A DNA stretch of 64,000 nucleotides from Pseudoalteromonas sp. SMS1 (GTDB taxonomy: Bacteria > Pseudomonadota > Gammaproteobacteria > Enterobacterales > Alteromonadaceae): NCBI RefSeq assembly GCF_021530565.1, contig NZ_JAKGBI010000013.1, positions 1 through 64,000 on the forward strand, written 5' to 3'. The translations under genes were made by a program, and so were the position numbers. The notes beneath the pieces were generated by a model. That model worked only from the letters and a program-made list of their open reading frames with translations, was not told the origin of the DNA and ran no database searches. Below, piece after piece: positions 1 to 9,679 of the stretch (positions are counted from its first letter, which is position 1; every line of letters begins with the position of its first letter).

Positions 1-85
1 ATGGCTGAGTGGTTGAAAGCACCGGTCTTGAAAACCGGCATACGTTAATAGCGTATCTAGGGTTCAAATCCCTATCTCTCCGCCA
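1..85 (+). tRNA. tRNA-Ser(TGA), 5' end cut by window
   Basis: This is a serine tRNA with anticodon TGA at 29-31 in a 7-nt loop closed by the CCGGT/ACCGG stem. It has the long serine-type variable arm (TACG...CGTA), the T-loop GGTTCAAATCC and an encoded CCA at 83-85. The first six bases of the acceptor stem lie before the window. All 85 visible bases are identical to those of the second copy at 138-228. The sequence following the CCA has no terminator, so the two copies are probably co-transcribed. Confidence 0.95.
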
Positions 86-137
86 CTACAATAAATAGTG
101 CATTGCTTCGATTCATTGCATTGTTTTAAAAAACTTA

Positions 138-228
138 GGAGAGATGGCTGAGTGGTTGAAAGCACCGGTCTTGAAAACCGGCATACGTTAATAGCGTATC
201 TAGGGTTCAAATCCCTATCTCTCCGCCA
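138..228 (+). tRNA. tRNA-Ser(TGA), second tandem copy
   Basis: Complete 91-nt serine tRNA. The acceptor stem GGAGAGA pairs with the bases before the discriminator and the encoded CCA (226-228). The anticodon is TGA at 172-174, and a long variable arm is present. It lies 52 nt after the first copy and is followed by its own intrinsic terminator. It marks the left edge of the accessory island: a recombinase gene lies just downstream on the opposite strand, and its open frame runs antisense through this tRNA. Confidence 0.96.
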
Positions 229-238
229 TTTAGTGACG

Positions 239-272
239 AAAACGGGCACTCCTGATGGAGTGCCCGTTTTTG
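239..272 (+). terminator. Intrinsic terminator of tRNA-Ser pair
   Basis: GC-rich hairpin with arms AAAACGGGCACTC and GAGTGCCCGTTTT and a short loop, followed by a T-rich tail. It sits 10 nt after the tRNA CCA, as expected for a tRNA terminator. On the opposite strand the recombinase open frame reads through it, so it probably lies at or beside the junction between host and island. Confidence 0.85.
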
Positions 273-1650
273 CTTTTGAGGCTAGCTCAATTAATTGATA
301 TTTTGAGCCTTTTAGTTTTACCTCTCCAGTGCACACTTTTATTTCACGCACACAAGCTAGTAATAATGATTTTAGAACTTCATCATTAGCTTTTTTAAAA
401 TAGTCAGCGATAGTGTTGCAAAAGTGTTCTGCTTTATCTTTCCCAAATTTAAAAATTTTTTGTTCTAAACGCTTTTTAACATGCTTCAAGTCGGTTTCGA
501 TAGACTTTAGTTCAAGTCGCTGCTGTGAAAGGTGTTGCTTTAAACTAGAGTCCATTTCAATTACGCCATCACCGATTTGGTTATATAATGTTGAAAGTCT
601 TTGCTTCAGCTTTATGCATTTCTTTTGTTTTTTGGACAGTTCATTTTTATCAGTTTTTGCTAGCTTTCTACAAATATCTTTTAGTTCGTCGTACGTACTA
701 AAAATATGGTCAACCGTAAAAATTTTTTCTAGCAAAACAGATTTTATAGCTTCTTCTACTTTCTCTTTAGGTAAATTAGGGCATGTACAGGAATCGTGAC
801 CTCGATTTTTTTTGGAGGTGCATTTGTAATATTTGTATTGGCCACTTTTTCCGTGGTCAATGGCGAGATTTAATCCGCACTTTTCACACTTTAACAATCC
901 CGTTAATAGAGTTTTAGAACGAACTCCTTTAGATTCCGTATTTTCCAACTGTCTGTCTGTTAACCCTTCCGCAATCTGATCAAATACTTCCTCTTTAATT
1001 AATGAAGGTACAGAGACCATTACTTCATTAGGTTTACCTTTTCTATAGAGAAATTGGCCAATGTAAGTAGTATTTCTTAAAATTCGATTTACTTTGTTTC
1101 GATCCCATTTTTTTCCCCTATTTAACAACCCTTCATTATTTAATTGAGATGCTATGGAGAGGACTCCCATAGGTTTACCATTTTGCCCCTTTGACGCTAG
1201 TTTAAAAATTTTTAGCAATGTGCTTTTTTCATCTTCATCAACTACAAGTTTTTTACGCGTTTTGTTTTGATCATCTTTTACTTCTATTGTTTGGTAGCCA
1301 AATGGTATTGCTCCACCAGTGTAATATCCTGCCATAGCAGTGTCAGTAAGTCTGTTTTTGACATCCTCTGATGTTTGTGCACTTTGATATTCGTTTGCGC
1401 AACCTAACATGTTCATTACAAAGATTGAGGTAGGGTCATTACTGTTCAAATTTTCACTAATCGTAATTGTGGAAATGTTATGTTGCTTGAGCTTATTGAT
1501 CGTTGAAGCGGTGACAGCTACATTTCTACCCATTCGACTCGTAGTGTAAAATACAGCGCCTTCAGCATCTACATACCCATTGCATAGCTCTGTTACCATT
1601 AGATCATATTGAGAACGTTTACTGAGGGTTCCAGATTTAGAAGTACTACA

Positions 1651-1825
1651 AAGAATGAAGAAGCATTTGCACCAGCAAAGGTTAGATAATAGTAATGAAT
1701 CTTTTTTAAGCCCATATTCAGGCGTGAAAGAGCGATTTAAGGGAAGTTTTATTGTATTGATGCACAGGATAAGGATGACAAGCCGATTTGCTTATCTGCC
1801 ATGGAAATAAAGGAAACAATGTTAA
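1651..1825. other. Scrambled remnant region between recombinase and NERD gene
   Basis: This stretch contains no intact gene. On the plus strand a short open stretch (about 1742-1860) encodes a cysteine-containing tail that starts right after a stop codon and ends inside the NERD gene start. It looks like the 3' scrap of a lost gene, and I do not recognise it. Together with the missing recombinase N-terminus it suggests a deletion junction near 1650. Confidence 0.4.
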
Positions 1826-2593
1826 ATGGATTCATCAATTTACCTCAACATGATGATTAGTGCCGCTTGGTATTTGATACCGATCTTCATATTTGCTGTC
1901 ATCATAAAATCTGCATGGTTCAAAGGTGTATTGGGTGAATGGCAAGTTAACTTGCTCATTAAGATTTTCTTAGACAAGAATAATTATCACCTAATTAAGG
2001 ATGTAACACTACCAACTGAGGATGGAACCACTCAAAATGACCATATCATCGTTTCTAAATTTGGCATATTTGTGATTGAAACAAAGAATATGAAAGGTTG
2101 GATATTTGGTAGTGAGCGTCAAAACCAATGGACACAACAAATCTTTAAACACAAATCAAAATTTCAGAACCCACTTCATCAAAACTATAAACATGTAAAG
2201 CCTTAGAGTCTTGTTTGAACGCAAAGAAAGGTAGTATATTTTAGGTGATAATCTTTATTGGTGATAGTACCTTTAAAACTACAATGCCTGAGAATGTAAG
2301 GTCGGCTCGTCGAGGTATTGAATATATCAAGAACAAAACAGAAATTGTTTTAATTCAAAAGAGGTTGCGTGTGTTATTGAACAGATTGAAAGCGGTAGAT
2401 TTGAGCGTAGCAATAAAACTAACCGACAACACATAAAGCATGTACGAAAACTTATAGAAGAAAAAACTGAACCTAAATCCTGTTATAAGTGTGGTGCTGA
2501 AATGGTGTTACGTAAAGTAAAGAAGTAGGTAATGAGTTTTGGGGATGCGCTTCATGTCCTACTTGTAGAAATGTGACAGAAATAACTAAATAA
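1826..2593 (+). pseudogene. NERD nuclease-related protein with zinc ribbon, degraded
   Basis: The first 126 codons give an N-terminal membrane segment (residues ~8-30) and a NERD domain with the nuclease-like D...E-x-K pattern (NDHIIVSKFG then VIETKN). The frame then breaks near 2200, but the family sequence continues in another frame (IFIGDSTFKTTMPENV). There is an in-frame stop at 2242-2244, another shift near 2360 (into EQIESGRFERS...) and a third near 2525. After the last shift the tail completes a topoisomerase-type zinc ribbon (CYKCGAEMVLR ... FWGCASCPTC) ending at 2593. With at least four lesions it is a pseudogene. The short open frame at 2245-2436 is a fragment of it, not a separate gene. 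It ends 43 nt before the defence operon, whose promoter may lie inside it. Confidence 0.85.
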
Positions 2594-2636
2594 ATTCATT
2601 ATGGATTATTTAACTCATATGCTTCAAAGGTAAAAA

Positions 2637-3860
2637 ATGACAATTAACTCTCATGTTAAAACTCTAGACATAACTATGTTTCCTGCATCTTTTGGCGATA
2701 GCTTTTGGGTTTCTGTAGAAGAAGATAATTTAGATATTTTGATCGATACTGGGTTTAAAAGTACTTATGAAGATCATATCAAACCAAAGTTAGCTGAACT
2801 TAAGAGAAAGAATAAATCTCTAGATTTCTTAATTGTTACCCATATCGATTCAGATCATATTTCTGGAGCATTATCCTTGCTAGAGGCTAATGAATTATCT
2901 AAAGAATTTGATATTAAAAACATTTGGCACAATAGTTATCGGCATATTCAAAATAGTCCCATTAAAGAAAGCGAACTCTCGTTAAAAGATCAAAGGATAC
3001 TTCAGCAAATAAATGTTAACGGCTATAAAAAAGATGAAACAATTGTTCAAAACCATATTAAAAATATCAGTGGTAAACAAGGCTCATCTTTAGCTTCTCT
3101 TATTTTTAAAGGTTGTTATGACTGGAATGAACAATTCGACCATGACGCAGTTTGTGTCGAGAATGGTACAGATATAGAACTTTCAAAAAACGTTAAATTA
3201 ATTCTTCTTTCTCCAAACAAGTCTAAACTGCAAAGACTAATGATATCTTGGAAAAAGGAGCTAAGAAAGCTAGGTGTTAGTAGTTCTGCAATAGATAATC
3301 GATTTTTCGACGATGCATTTGAGTTTTTAGTTTCACATGAAAAATCGATAAAAAAGAACATCAACAAAAATATATCTAGTAAAGGAATTACTATAGAAAC
3401 ATTGATGGCAGATGTATTTGAAGAAGATGAGAGCCCTTCAAACGGTAGTTCAATTTCGTTTGTTTTGGAGTATGGAAATAGAAAGATTCTTTTTTTAGGG
3501 GATTCACACCCATCAATAATAGAACGAGCGTTAAAAAATAGATATCAACAAGAACAATTGTGGTTTGATGCAATTAAAGTAGCTCACCATGGCTCACATA
3601 AAAATACCAGTCCAAGTTTATTAAGCCTCATAGATTCAGATACATACTTTATTTCAACTAACGGTTCTATGTTTGATCACCCTGACTTAGTCACTATTGC
3701 TAGAATTATAGGCCGAAAAACAAGTGTCAATCGAAAGGTGATTTTCAATTATGAAACTGACACATCCAATTATTTTGATAACGAAAATTTAAAAGAAACA
3801 TACAATTACAGCGTCTATATTTCAGGTGCAGACGAAATATTTACTTTTATGAAGGACTAA
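2637..3860 (+). CDS. MBL-fold hydrolase of putative Avs1-type defence operon
   Basis: This 407-residue protein has a ComEC-like metallo-beta-lactamase fold. Its metal site is H69-I-D71-S-D73-H74 (HxDxDH, with Asp replacing the second His of classic MBLs). It also has an FLGDS motif near residue 285 and an H317-H-G-S-H321 motif. No signal peptide or membrane segment is seen, so it is probably cytosolic, unlike ComEC. An AAGG ribosome site lies just upstream of the ATG, and an in-frame stop before it fixes the start. It ends 5 nt before the protease-STAND gene, so the two are a tight operon. In AVAST type I systems an MBL protein is encoded next to a protease-STAND protein, which is my basis for the assignment. 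Its substrate (nucleic acid, nucleotide or other) cannot be told from sequence. Confidence 0.85.
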   Translation: MTINSHVKTLDITMFPASFGDSFWVSVEEDNLDILIDTGFKSTYEDHIKPKLAELKRKNKSLDFLIVTHIDSDHISGALSLLEANELSKEFDIKNIWHNSYRHIQNSPIKESELSLKDQRILQQINVNGYKKDETIVQNHIKNISGKQGSSLASLIFKGCYDWNEQFDHDAVCVENGTDIELSKNVKLILLSPNKSKLQRLMISWKKELRKLGVSSSAIDNRFFDDAFEFLVSHEKSIKKNINKNISSKGITIETLMADVFEEDESPSNGSSISFVLEYGNRKILFLGDSHPSIIERALKNRYQQEQLWFDAIKVAHHGSHKNTSPSLLSLIDSDTYFISTNGSMFDHPDLVTIARIIGRKTSVNRKVIFNYETDTSNYFDNENLKETYNYSVYISGADEIFTFMKD

Positions 3861-3865
3861 TTAAA

Positions 3866-6800
3866 TTGCAAAATTATTTGGAAAAGTATGTAGGTAGAGT
3901 TTATTGCAATAACGATGTAGGAACAGCTTTTCTTGTTTCAAACAAAGAACTTTTGACAGCGCATCATACAGTCGAAAATATAGAAGAAAATGCTACTTCA
4001 ATTTTCGTTGAGCTAGATGAAATATCTAGTGAACCATTAGAAGTCATATTAAAAGACTTCGATGAAAGCTTAGATATTGCCATTTTAGAGTTAATACAAC
4101 CGTTAGATATAGAGTACTTTTTAAAATTATCCAATCAAGTCATTAGGAGTAACTCTACCTGGAGTACTTTTGGTTTTCCAAGGGGGAAATTGAATGCCGG
4201 CGCTAAACTTGATGGAACAGTTGCTAGGTCTAATGTGAATATTGAAAGGTCGAATTATGAGTTAGATTTAGAATACAACCAGAGTAATGAGTTCATAGAG
4301 GGTCTATCGGGTGCCCCTTTGATTGTTAGTGATACTGCCATTGGCATAATTACAAAAGAACTAGATGGTACGTTAGGAGCTATAAGCATTTGCAAAATAG
4401 CTACGTTACTAGATAAAAATGATATTACATATGAATCTCTAGAAGAAAGTTCGAAATATGAGAATGGCTTTGAATTAAATACCCCTGTTGTCGATGAGTT
4501 AACGGATAAAATCACTTCTTTAGATTCAGGCTATCTCTTTCTTAAGGGACATCCTGGTTCTGGCAAAACAACTCTTGTTGAGTCAGTAGATTACGCTCAA
4601 AGTGACATTGCAGTTCTTGGGAAGTATTTTTTACTTGAAAAAGGTAAAGAGAATCTTCTTTCGCTGAGAATGAGTCACTTAAATTTCCTAGAATGGCTAG
4701 AAGATTTAATTGTAGCGGATTTGTATAACGCTGTACCTCAAAAATCAGAGCGGGATATAAACCAGTGGATAACAACGATATTAGATTTATTACAAAAGCT
4801 GTCAGACAAATATGCTACAAAACAAACTAAATGCGTTATTTTCGTTGACGGTATAGATGAGCTATTCAAATCAAAAAAAATAGAAGAGTTTTTTTCTGCT
4901 TTACCAGTTGATTTACCTAAAAATATTATTTTCGTAATTGTCGGCCAAAATGAAAACACACTTCCTCCTAAGCATATAATTCAAGGAGGTAAAAACATAA
5001 TATTTGTAACTCCATTACCTGAAAATACATGCTTAAGGCTAATTAACAAGGAACTACCAGAATTATCATATGAACTAAGTAATAAAATAGGTAAATGCTC
5101 TGAATATCATCCACTCTATCTTCGTTATTTAGTTGAGTATGTTAAAGCCAATATGCAAGTTGGTAAAGAACAAGAAATCAATGATTGGCTAGATCAGCTG
5201 CCTCAAGTTAGCGGAGAGATTGAGGTCTATTATGAAAGCCTCTGGAAAGACATTGTTAAGAAAGACGAACTTCTTTATTTAGTGTCATTAATCAGTCGTT
5301 TTAGGGAATCTATATCTTATCAATCGCTTCTTGATACCGTTCCATCGAGTATGAGGGTGTCTGTAGATAAAAACCTTGATTTAATCAGCCACTTTTTAAC
5401 GAGCAAACAAGATATTTTTGCATATCATTCATCGCTTATATCCTTTGTTAGTAAAAAGACAGAAGCTCTTGAAGAAGATTTTCAATCGCAAATATCTCTT
5501 TTTTGTAAAAAGAATATCGATATATCCTATTCTCAAAGGAATATAGTTCATCACCTTTTAAGAGCAACAGCTGATGTCAGAAACGAAACCATAGACTTTT
5601 GTAATCAAAAATGGGCCGATAATTGCTCCCAGAACTTTGTTGAGCCTGATTTGATTCTAGCTGATCTAAAAGATGTACTTTCTTTTTATTTGCAAAAAGG
5701 TTGTTTTATATCTGTCATCAAATTGCTTTTGCTCTCACAACGGATCAAATTTCGATATAACAATGTATTCGCCTTAAATGCAATGGAATTAGCCGAATAC
5801 TTAATAGCAATGAAAAAGCCTAAAGAAGCTCTACATCATATATTCCGAGAGTATATGCCGTTAGTTTCATTGAAAGATCTTATTTATCTGCAATATAAGC
5901 TGATTATTGAAAATAACGCTGAAGAAGCAGAGTTCATTCATTCGGCTATACATAGTTATTTCATGAGTGAATATGAAAAAGGCTCAATTGCATCTACGGA
6001 TCTCGTGGATTTCTTTACTTCTGCTTCATTAAACAACTGCCTACTCTCCAATACACCAATGAAAAGCTCTTCGAAGGTCATAGAGTTTCTTTATAAATTC
6101 CTAATTAGTTCAAAAGATCAAAGTGAAGAACAACAAGAGCAGAATAGAAAAATATTTTTTTATATTCTTGGACATAACACTGCGCTATTATTACTCCATC
6201 ACAATATATACTTAACTATAGAAGAGTTAGAAAAAAGAGAAATACCTGTTGATAATTCTATTACCATGGCACTAATTCAGGCGTATAGCCATGTAGGGTA
6301 CTTCTCAGATATTTCAGGAGAGCAAGTGGATCTTGATAATATTGTTCAAGATATAGAGTACGGCCTAATAAAATATAAACCTGATGAAGAAGATTCAGCC
6401 ACCGTTTTGCGATTATTAGATGGGATATCGATAAAATATGAACTATTGGAAGGCTTAATTAGTAAGTGTAATTCTAATGATATACCTATTTTTAGGGAAA
6501 GTAATGGGGTTGACCTAAATCACAACTGGTTTCTAAGTTTACTATCAAATTTTAAATATAAAGGTTTTCTAGATGAACTTTACTGTCCCCCAGATTTGAA
6601 ATTTTTCTCCGAAACAGAATGGGAAAAGTCATTAGAAAGTATTGTTTCTTATATTGGTTACCTTTTAGGTTTCGCATGGAAATTAAAAGTTATTTCCCAA
6701 GAATCAGAACAATTGTCTGTAGACATGTTAGAAAAGGTTTTACCTCTTCTTAAGTTTGATTTGCTAACACGTTCACAATTTGAACGTTCATACATGCTAG

Positions 6801-9670
6801 TAGAGGAGGTTCTTCCTTTTATTTATAATTCTATCTTGGAGTTTTTCTCTTTATATTCAAAAGAAAATTTGAATAAGTATTTAAATTTTATATATGAACA
6901 TTCAGATAAACAATTAGGAGTATATTCTGAAGGTTTTAGAGAAACTATTCACACAATAGCAAAGAGCTTGCTCCTCCGACAAGAGTATAAAAAGCAATTA
7001 TTCCATTTACTAAAAAAACTTGAAGGGCATGTTTTATTAGGTGTTCAAAATCGTTGGGATAGATGTCGAGAATTACTCTTATTAGCCACGCATTATAGAG
7101 CATTAGGTAGTAGTCGTGCTGACGGGTGTTTTCAAGAGTTACTAAATTCTTCGATGGGGCCATCATGGTATAAAGAAGATCAGTTAGGATTAATTAATTC
7201 TTCTTTAAGTATGCTTAAACGCCACAACGCTTCATGGTCACCTAAAGAACTGGCTCCTATTTTAGATTTTTCCGCAGGTGAAATGACCTTCCAACGTTAT
7301 ATACGGATGGAAAAGGAAGAATTTATTGGCTCTTTATGTTCATCAGGAAAGTTATCTACAGCTATAAAGTACTTCCAAGATGAGACTATTCCTCTTAAGC
7401 CTAATTTAATTTTACATAGGGCTGAGTCGAATCAAATTGATAGTTTATATAAAGGAGCAAGTTACGATACTGGAGTAAGAAAGATTGATGAACAAAGTGG
7501 AATACTAAACATATTAGAAAATACAAAGGGCATTCAACCTAGCTTGCAATGGGCTATATGTGAACTATTCCTTATTGGAGATGTTAGGTATATCAATCGC
7601 TTCTCTGAAATTTTTGCTAAAACTATTAATAATAGCAACACAATCCATTCAAATTTCTATATGAATAGAATTATTCGAATTTTGAATACTGATATGGAAT
7701 TCACTATAAGAAATCAATTTATTAGTGGGCTTAATGAGCATCTTGAACAGCGTTATTTTGATGAATTGATAGTACAAATCAATAAGAACAAAATTGATGT
7801 GGAATTTCCAACAATACCTGAATCTACAACTACAGAAATTGAGCATGAAGATGCGACTCTCGTTGACAGGGGAGAAGATGACATTGGTAATTCAATTTAC
7901 CTACCCGGAACTTTTGGAACATCCCAAGGGTTAAAAGAGTTTGATATTCACTTTACGCTTGCCAAAGAAGCATCAGATATCGAAGACGAAAAAACAAGCA
8001 AGCAAGAATTACTATTGTCTTTAAGAGCGATACAGGACTCAGGGTGGGGTGTGTGGTCGAGAAACCTTGGTCAAAATGATCAAGCATTTTCAGAGCTTTC
8101 TAAATTATGTGATGAAAATGAATTATTGGAAATATTAACGCCTCTGATTATCGATGAACCACATGCAACAGACTGGCTAATAGTAGATAAACTAATTTCA
8201 AAGTTTAGCAATGTATTGTCTCATGAAAAGGTTAAAAAGTTACATGAGTGTATTATTGAACATATAAAAATTATGGTATCCCCACCAAACCATGTTGTTG
8301 AAGGTTTTGAGTGGATGGACCTTGAAGATTCAAAAACTATCTCTAATGATCAAGAATTAATGATTTTTTTGCTTAATTTCATCGATCATCCATCTCCATC
8401 CATATATTCAAGAGTACCTAGCATAATAAAATCTATTTCGAGATTTGACCCAGATATTTATCTACCTATTTTAGCTGAGCACTCATTAACTGGTAACCAA
8501 GCACTATCACCAGAGATTGCTGTTGGAATAATTTATTCATTAGTAATCGAAGATGTTAGCCTAATCAAATCTCATTTAAATATTCAGTCATTATTTAGCA
8601 AAATCGAAAACTGTAAACATTTAGTAATAAAACATACATGGTCTCTTATAGTGGCACGTATAAACAATCTTGATAGTTCTTTGTTGGATGAGGATGTATC
8701 TCTAGATAACGCAATCTTTAATAGTAAACCTGTAGATATAAATGGAAAAGTTGAAATTGGAATAGATATTAATGATTTAGGTGATTCTCTAGGTTATATC
8801 TTATCTAGATTAACAAAAATTGGAGTATGGAAAGATTCAGATCTTCTTTCGCTAAACAAGTTACTGATTCAATCTAATCCATGCTTAGGGTTCGATGAAA
8901 TCTTCAGTATTAATGATAAAATTCAAAAGGGGTATAACTTAGGTGAAAATAAAAAATTTATAAATGATCAGTTAATGCCAGTAATAAACCAAATTGTTCA
9001 AGATAGAGTTACCGAAGAAAATATTAATTCTGTTGTCTCTGCATTAAGACAATTTAACCCTAACTTTCCAGATGAAAGCGTACAGAGTAATAGTCAAAGT
9101 AGCTTAAATGAAAAAATAATTGAATTTCTTTCTAGGTCTTCACAAAACCCCATGGACTTCCTTAAGGAAGGTGATAATGAATATTTGCATTATTTTGAGG
9201 TGATTGTGCCTCATGATAAAAGCCCTAAGATGATTGAAATATCAATTTTCCTCATAAAATCAAAGGTTTACCTTGAGCCTTCAGAATTTCAAGCAAATCA
9301 ACACCCAATGATTAAAGATATTCACGATCTTAAAAAAAGAAAAAGCGAGTGTTTCTTATTTAATTGCGCTCCAGGAATAAATTATGCCGGAGGAAGGGTA
9401 AGCCCATCATTAATTAATTTAGGAGTTCAAGGTTTTGCAGGTAAAGTCAAACATAGTGATATTAGTGAGAACCATTGGATTGAAGGACGTAGTTGGGATT
9501 CAGAACAATTGGGCAGACCTATTCGGGAGGGGAATCGATTGATGATGACAAGTGAAAAATTGGATCTTTTATCTCAAAATGGTTGGGAAATATTTTGGCG
9601 TGTAGACTACAACTTTACGTCACAATTTGTCATTAACCGTAAAACCCTAGAAGTATCGATGATTAATTAG
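3866..9670 (+). CDS. Trypsin-like protease/STAND NTPase fusion, Avs1B-like
   Basis: This giant 1934-residue protein begins with a trypsin-like domain (~1-200). The triad is readable as H34 (LTAHH), D70 (LDIAIL) and S148 (GLSGAP). A STAND-type NTPase follows, with Walker A GHPGSGKT at ~228-235 and Walker B VIFVDGIDE at ~324-333. The remaining ~1400 residues are mostly helical, repeat-like sensor sequence ending in a distinct beta-rich C-terminal domain (~1700-1934). By analogy with Avs proteins, the sensor would bind a phage protein, the NTPase would oligomerise and the N-terminal protease would be the effector; this is inference. It starts at TTG 3866, with GAAGGA overlapping the end of the MBL gene. 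It is strongly AT-rich compared with the core genes and has no disruptions in 5.8 kb. Confidence 0.85.
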   Translation: MQNYLEKYVGRVYCNNDVGTAFLVSNKELLTAHHTVENIEENATSIFVELDEISSEPLEVILKDFDESLDIAILELIQPLDIEYFLKLSNQVIRSNSTWSTFGFPRGKLNAGAKLDGTVARSNVNIERSNYELDLEYNQSNEFIEGLSGAPLIVSDTAIGIITKELDGTLGAISICKIATLLDKNDITYESLEESSKYENGFELNTPVVDELTDKITSLDSGYLFLKGHPGSGKTTLVESVDYAQSDIAVLGKYFLLEKGKENLLSLRMSHLNFLEWLEDLIVADLYNAVPQKSERDINQWITTILDLLQKLSDKYATKQTKCVIFVDGIDELFKSKKIEEFFSALPVDLPKNIIFVIVGQNENTLPPKHIIQGGKNIIFVTPLPENTCLRLINKELPELSYELSNKIGKCSEYHPLYLRYLVEYVKANMQVGKEQEINDWLDQLPQVSGEIEVYYESLWKDIVKKDELLYLVSLISRFRESISYQSLLDTVPSSMRVSVDKNLDLISHFLTSKQDIFAYHSSLISFVSKKTEALEEDFQSQISLFCKKNIDISYSQRNIVHHLLRATADVRNETIDFCNQKWADNCSQNFVEPDLILADLKDVLSFYLQKGCFISVIKLLLLSQRIKFRYNNVFALNAMELAEYLIAMKKPKEALHHIFREYMPLVSLKDLIYLQYKLIIENNAEEAEFIHSAIHSYFMSEYEKGSIASTDLVDFFTSASLNNCLLSNTPMKSSSKVIEFLYKFLISSKDQSEEQQEQNRKIFFYILGHNTALLLLHHNIYLTIEELEKREIPVDNSITMALIQAYSHVGYFSDISGEQVDLDNIVQDIEYGLIKYKPDEEDSATVLRLLDGISIKYELLEGLISKCNSNDIPIFRESNGVDLNHNWFLSLLSNFKYKGFLDELYCPPDLKFFSETEWEKSLESIVSYIGYLLGFAWKLKVISQESEQLSVDMLEKVLPLLKFDLLTRSQFERSYMLVEEVLPFIYNSILEFFSLYSKENLNKYLNFIYEHSDKQLGVYSEGFRETIHTIAKSLLLRQEYKKQLFHLLKKLEGHVLLGVQNRWDRCRELLLLATHYRALGSSRADGCFQELLNSSMGPSWYKEDQLGLINSSLSMLKRHNASWSPKELAPILDFSAGEMTFQRYIRMEKEEFIGSLCSSGKLSTAIKYFQDETIPLKPNLILHRAESNQIDSLYKGASYDTGVRKIDEQSGILNILENTKGIQPSLQWAICELFLIGDVRYINRFSEIFAKTINNSNTIHSNFYMNRIIRILNTDMEFTIRNQFISGLNEHLEQRYFDELIVQINKNKIDVEFPTIPESTTTEIEHEDATLVDRGEDDIGNSIYLPGTFGTSQGLKEFDIHFTLAKEASDIEDEKTSKQELLLSLRAIQDSGWGVWSRNLGQNDQAFSELSKLCDENELLEILTPLIIDEPHATDWLIVDKLISKFSNVLSHEKVKKLHECIIEHIKIMVSPPNHVVEGFEWMDLEDSKTISNDQELMIFLLNFIDHPSPSIYSRVPSIIKSISRFDPDIYLPILAEHSLTGNQALSPEIAVGIIYSLVIEDVSLIKSHLNIQSLFSKIENCKHLVIKHTWSLIVARINNLDSSLLDEDVSLDNAIFNSKPVDINGKVEIGIDINDLGDSLGYILSRLTKIGVWKDSDLLSLNKLLIQSNPCLGFDEIFSINDKIQKGYNLGENKKFINDQLMPVINQIVQDRVTEENINSVVSALRQFNPNFPDESVQSNSQSSLNEKIIEFLSRSSQNPMDFLKEGDNEYLHYFEVIVPHDKSPKMIEISIFLIKSKVYLEPSEFQANQHPMIKDIHDLKKRKSECFLFNCAPGINYAGGRVSPSLINLGVQGFAGKVKHSDISENHWIEGRSWDSEQLGRPIREGNRLMMTSEKLDLLSQNGWEIFWRVDYNFTSQFVINRKTLEVSMIN

Positions 9671-9679
9671 GAAGTAGAA

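Larger units (their letters stand above)
64..1650 (-). pseudogene. Large serine recombinase, N-terminally truncated
   Basis: Site-specific recombinase of the large serine family, the kind that inserts islands and phages. Visible parts, in order: the end of the resolvase catalytic domain (YTTSRMGRN), a Recombinase domain, a zinc ribbon (CEKCGL...YYKC) and a long Lys/Glu-rich coiled coil. The first ATG is at 1599. However, the frame continues upstream to about 1650 with family-like residues (SGTLSKRSQYDL), then turns into unrelated sequence. The N-terminal 50-60 residues with the nucleophilic serine are therefore missing. At the C-terminus the open frame continues through the tRNA-Ser terminator and antisense tRNA; those last ~65 residues are fortuitous, so the true end is near 270-290. 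It is probably inactive. Confidence 0.8.

Noticed and set aside
64..270. Real C-terminal domain of the recombinase
   Set aside because: These codons are the antisense of the tRNA-Ser gene and its terminator, giving the familiar false tail WRRDRDLNP...VCRFSRPVLSTTQPSL.
413..799. 128-residue plus-strand ORF opposite the recombinase
   Set aside because: It is antisense to the well-supported coiled-coil region of the recombinase and has no family features.
2245..2436. Independent 63-residue gene
   Set aside because: Its sequence continues the NERD-family protein in another frame; it is a fragment of the pseudogene.
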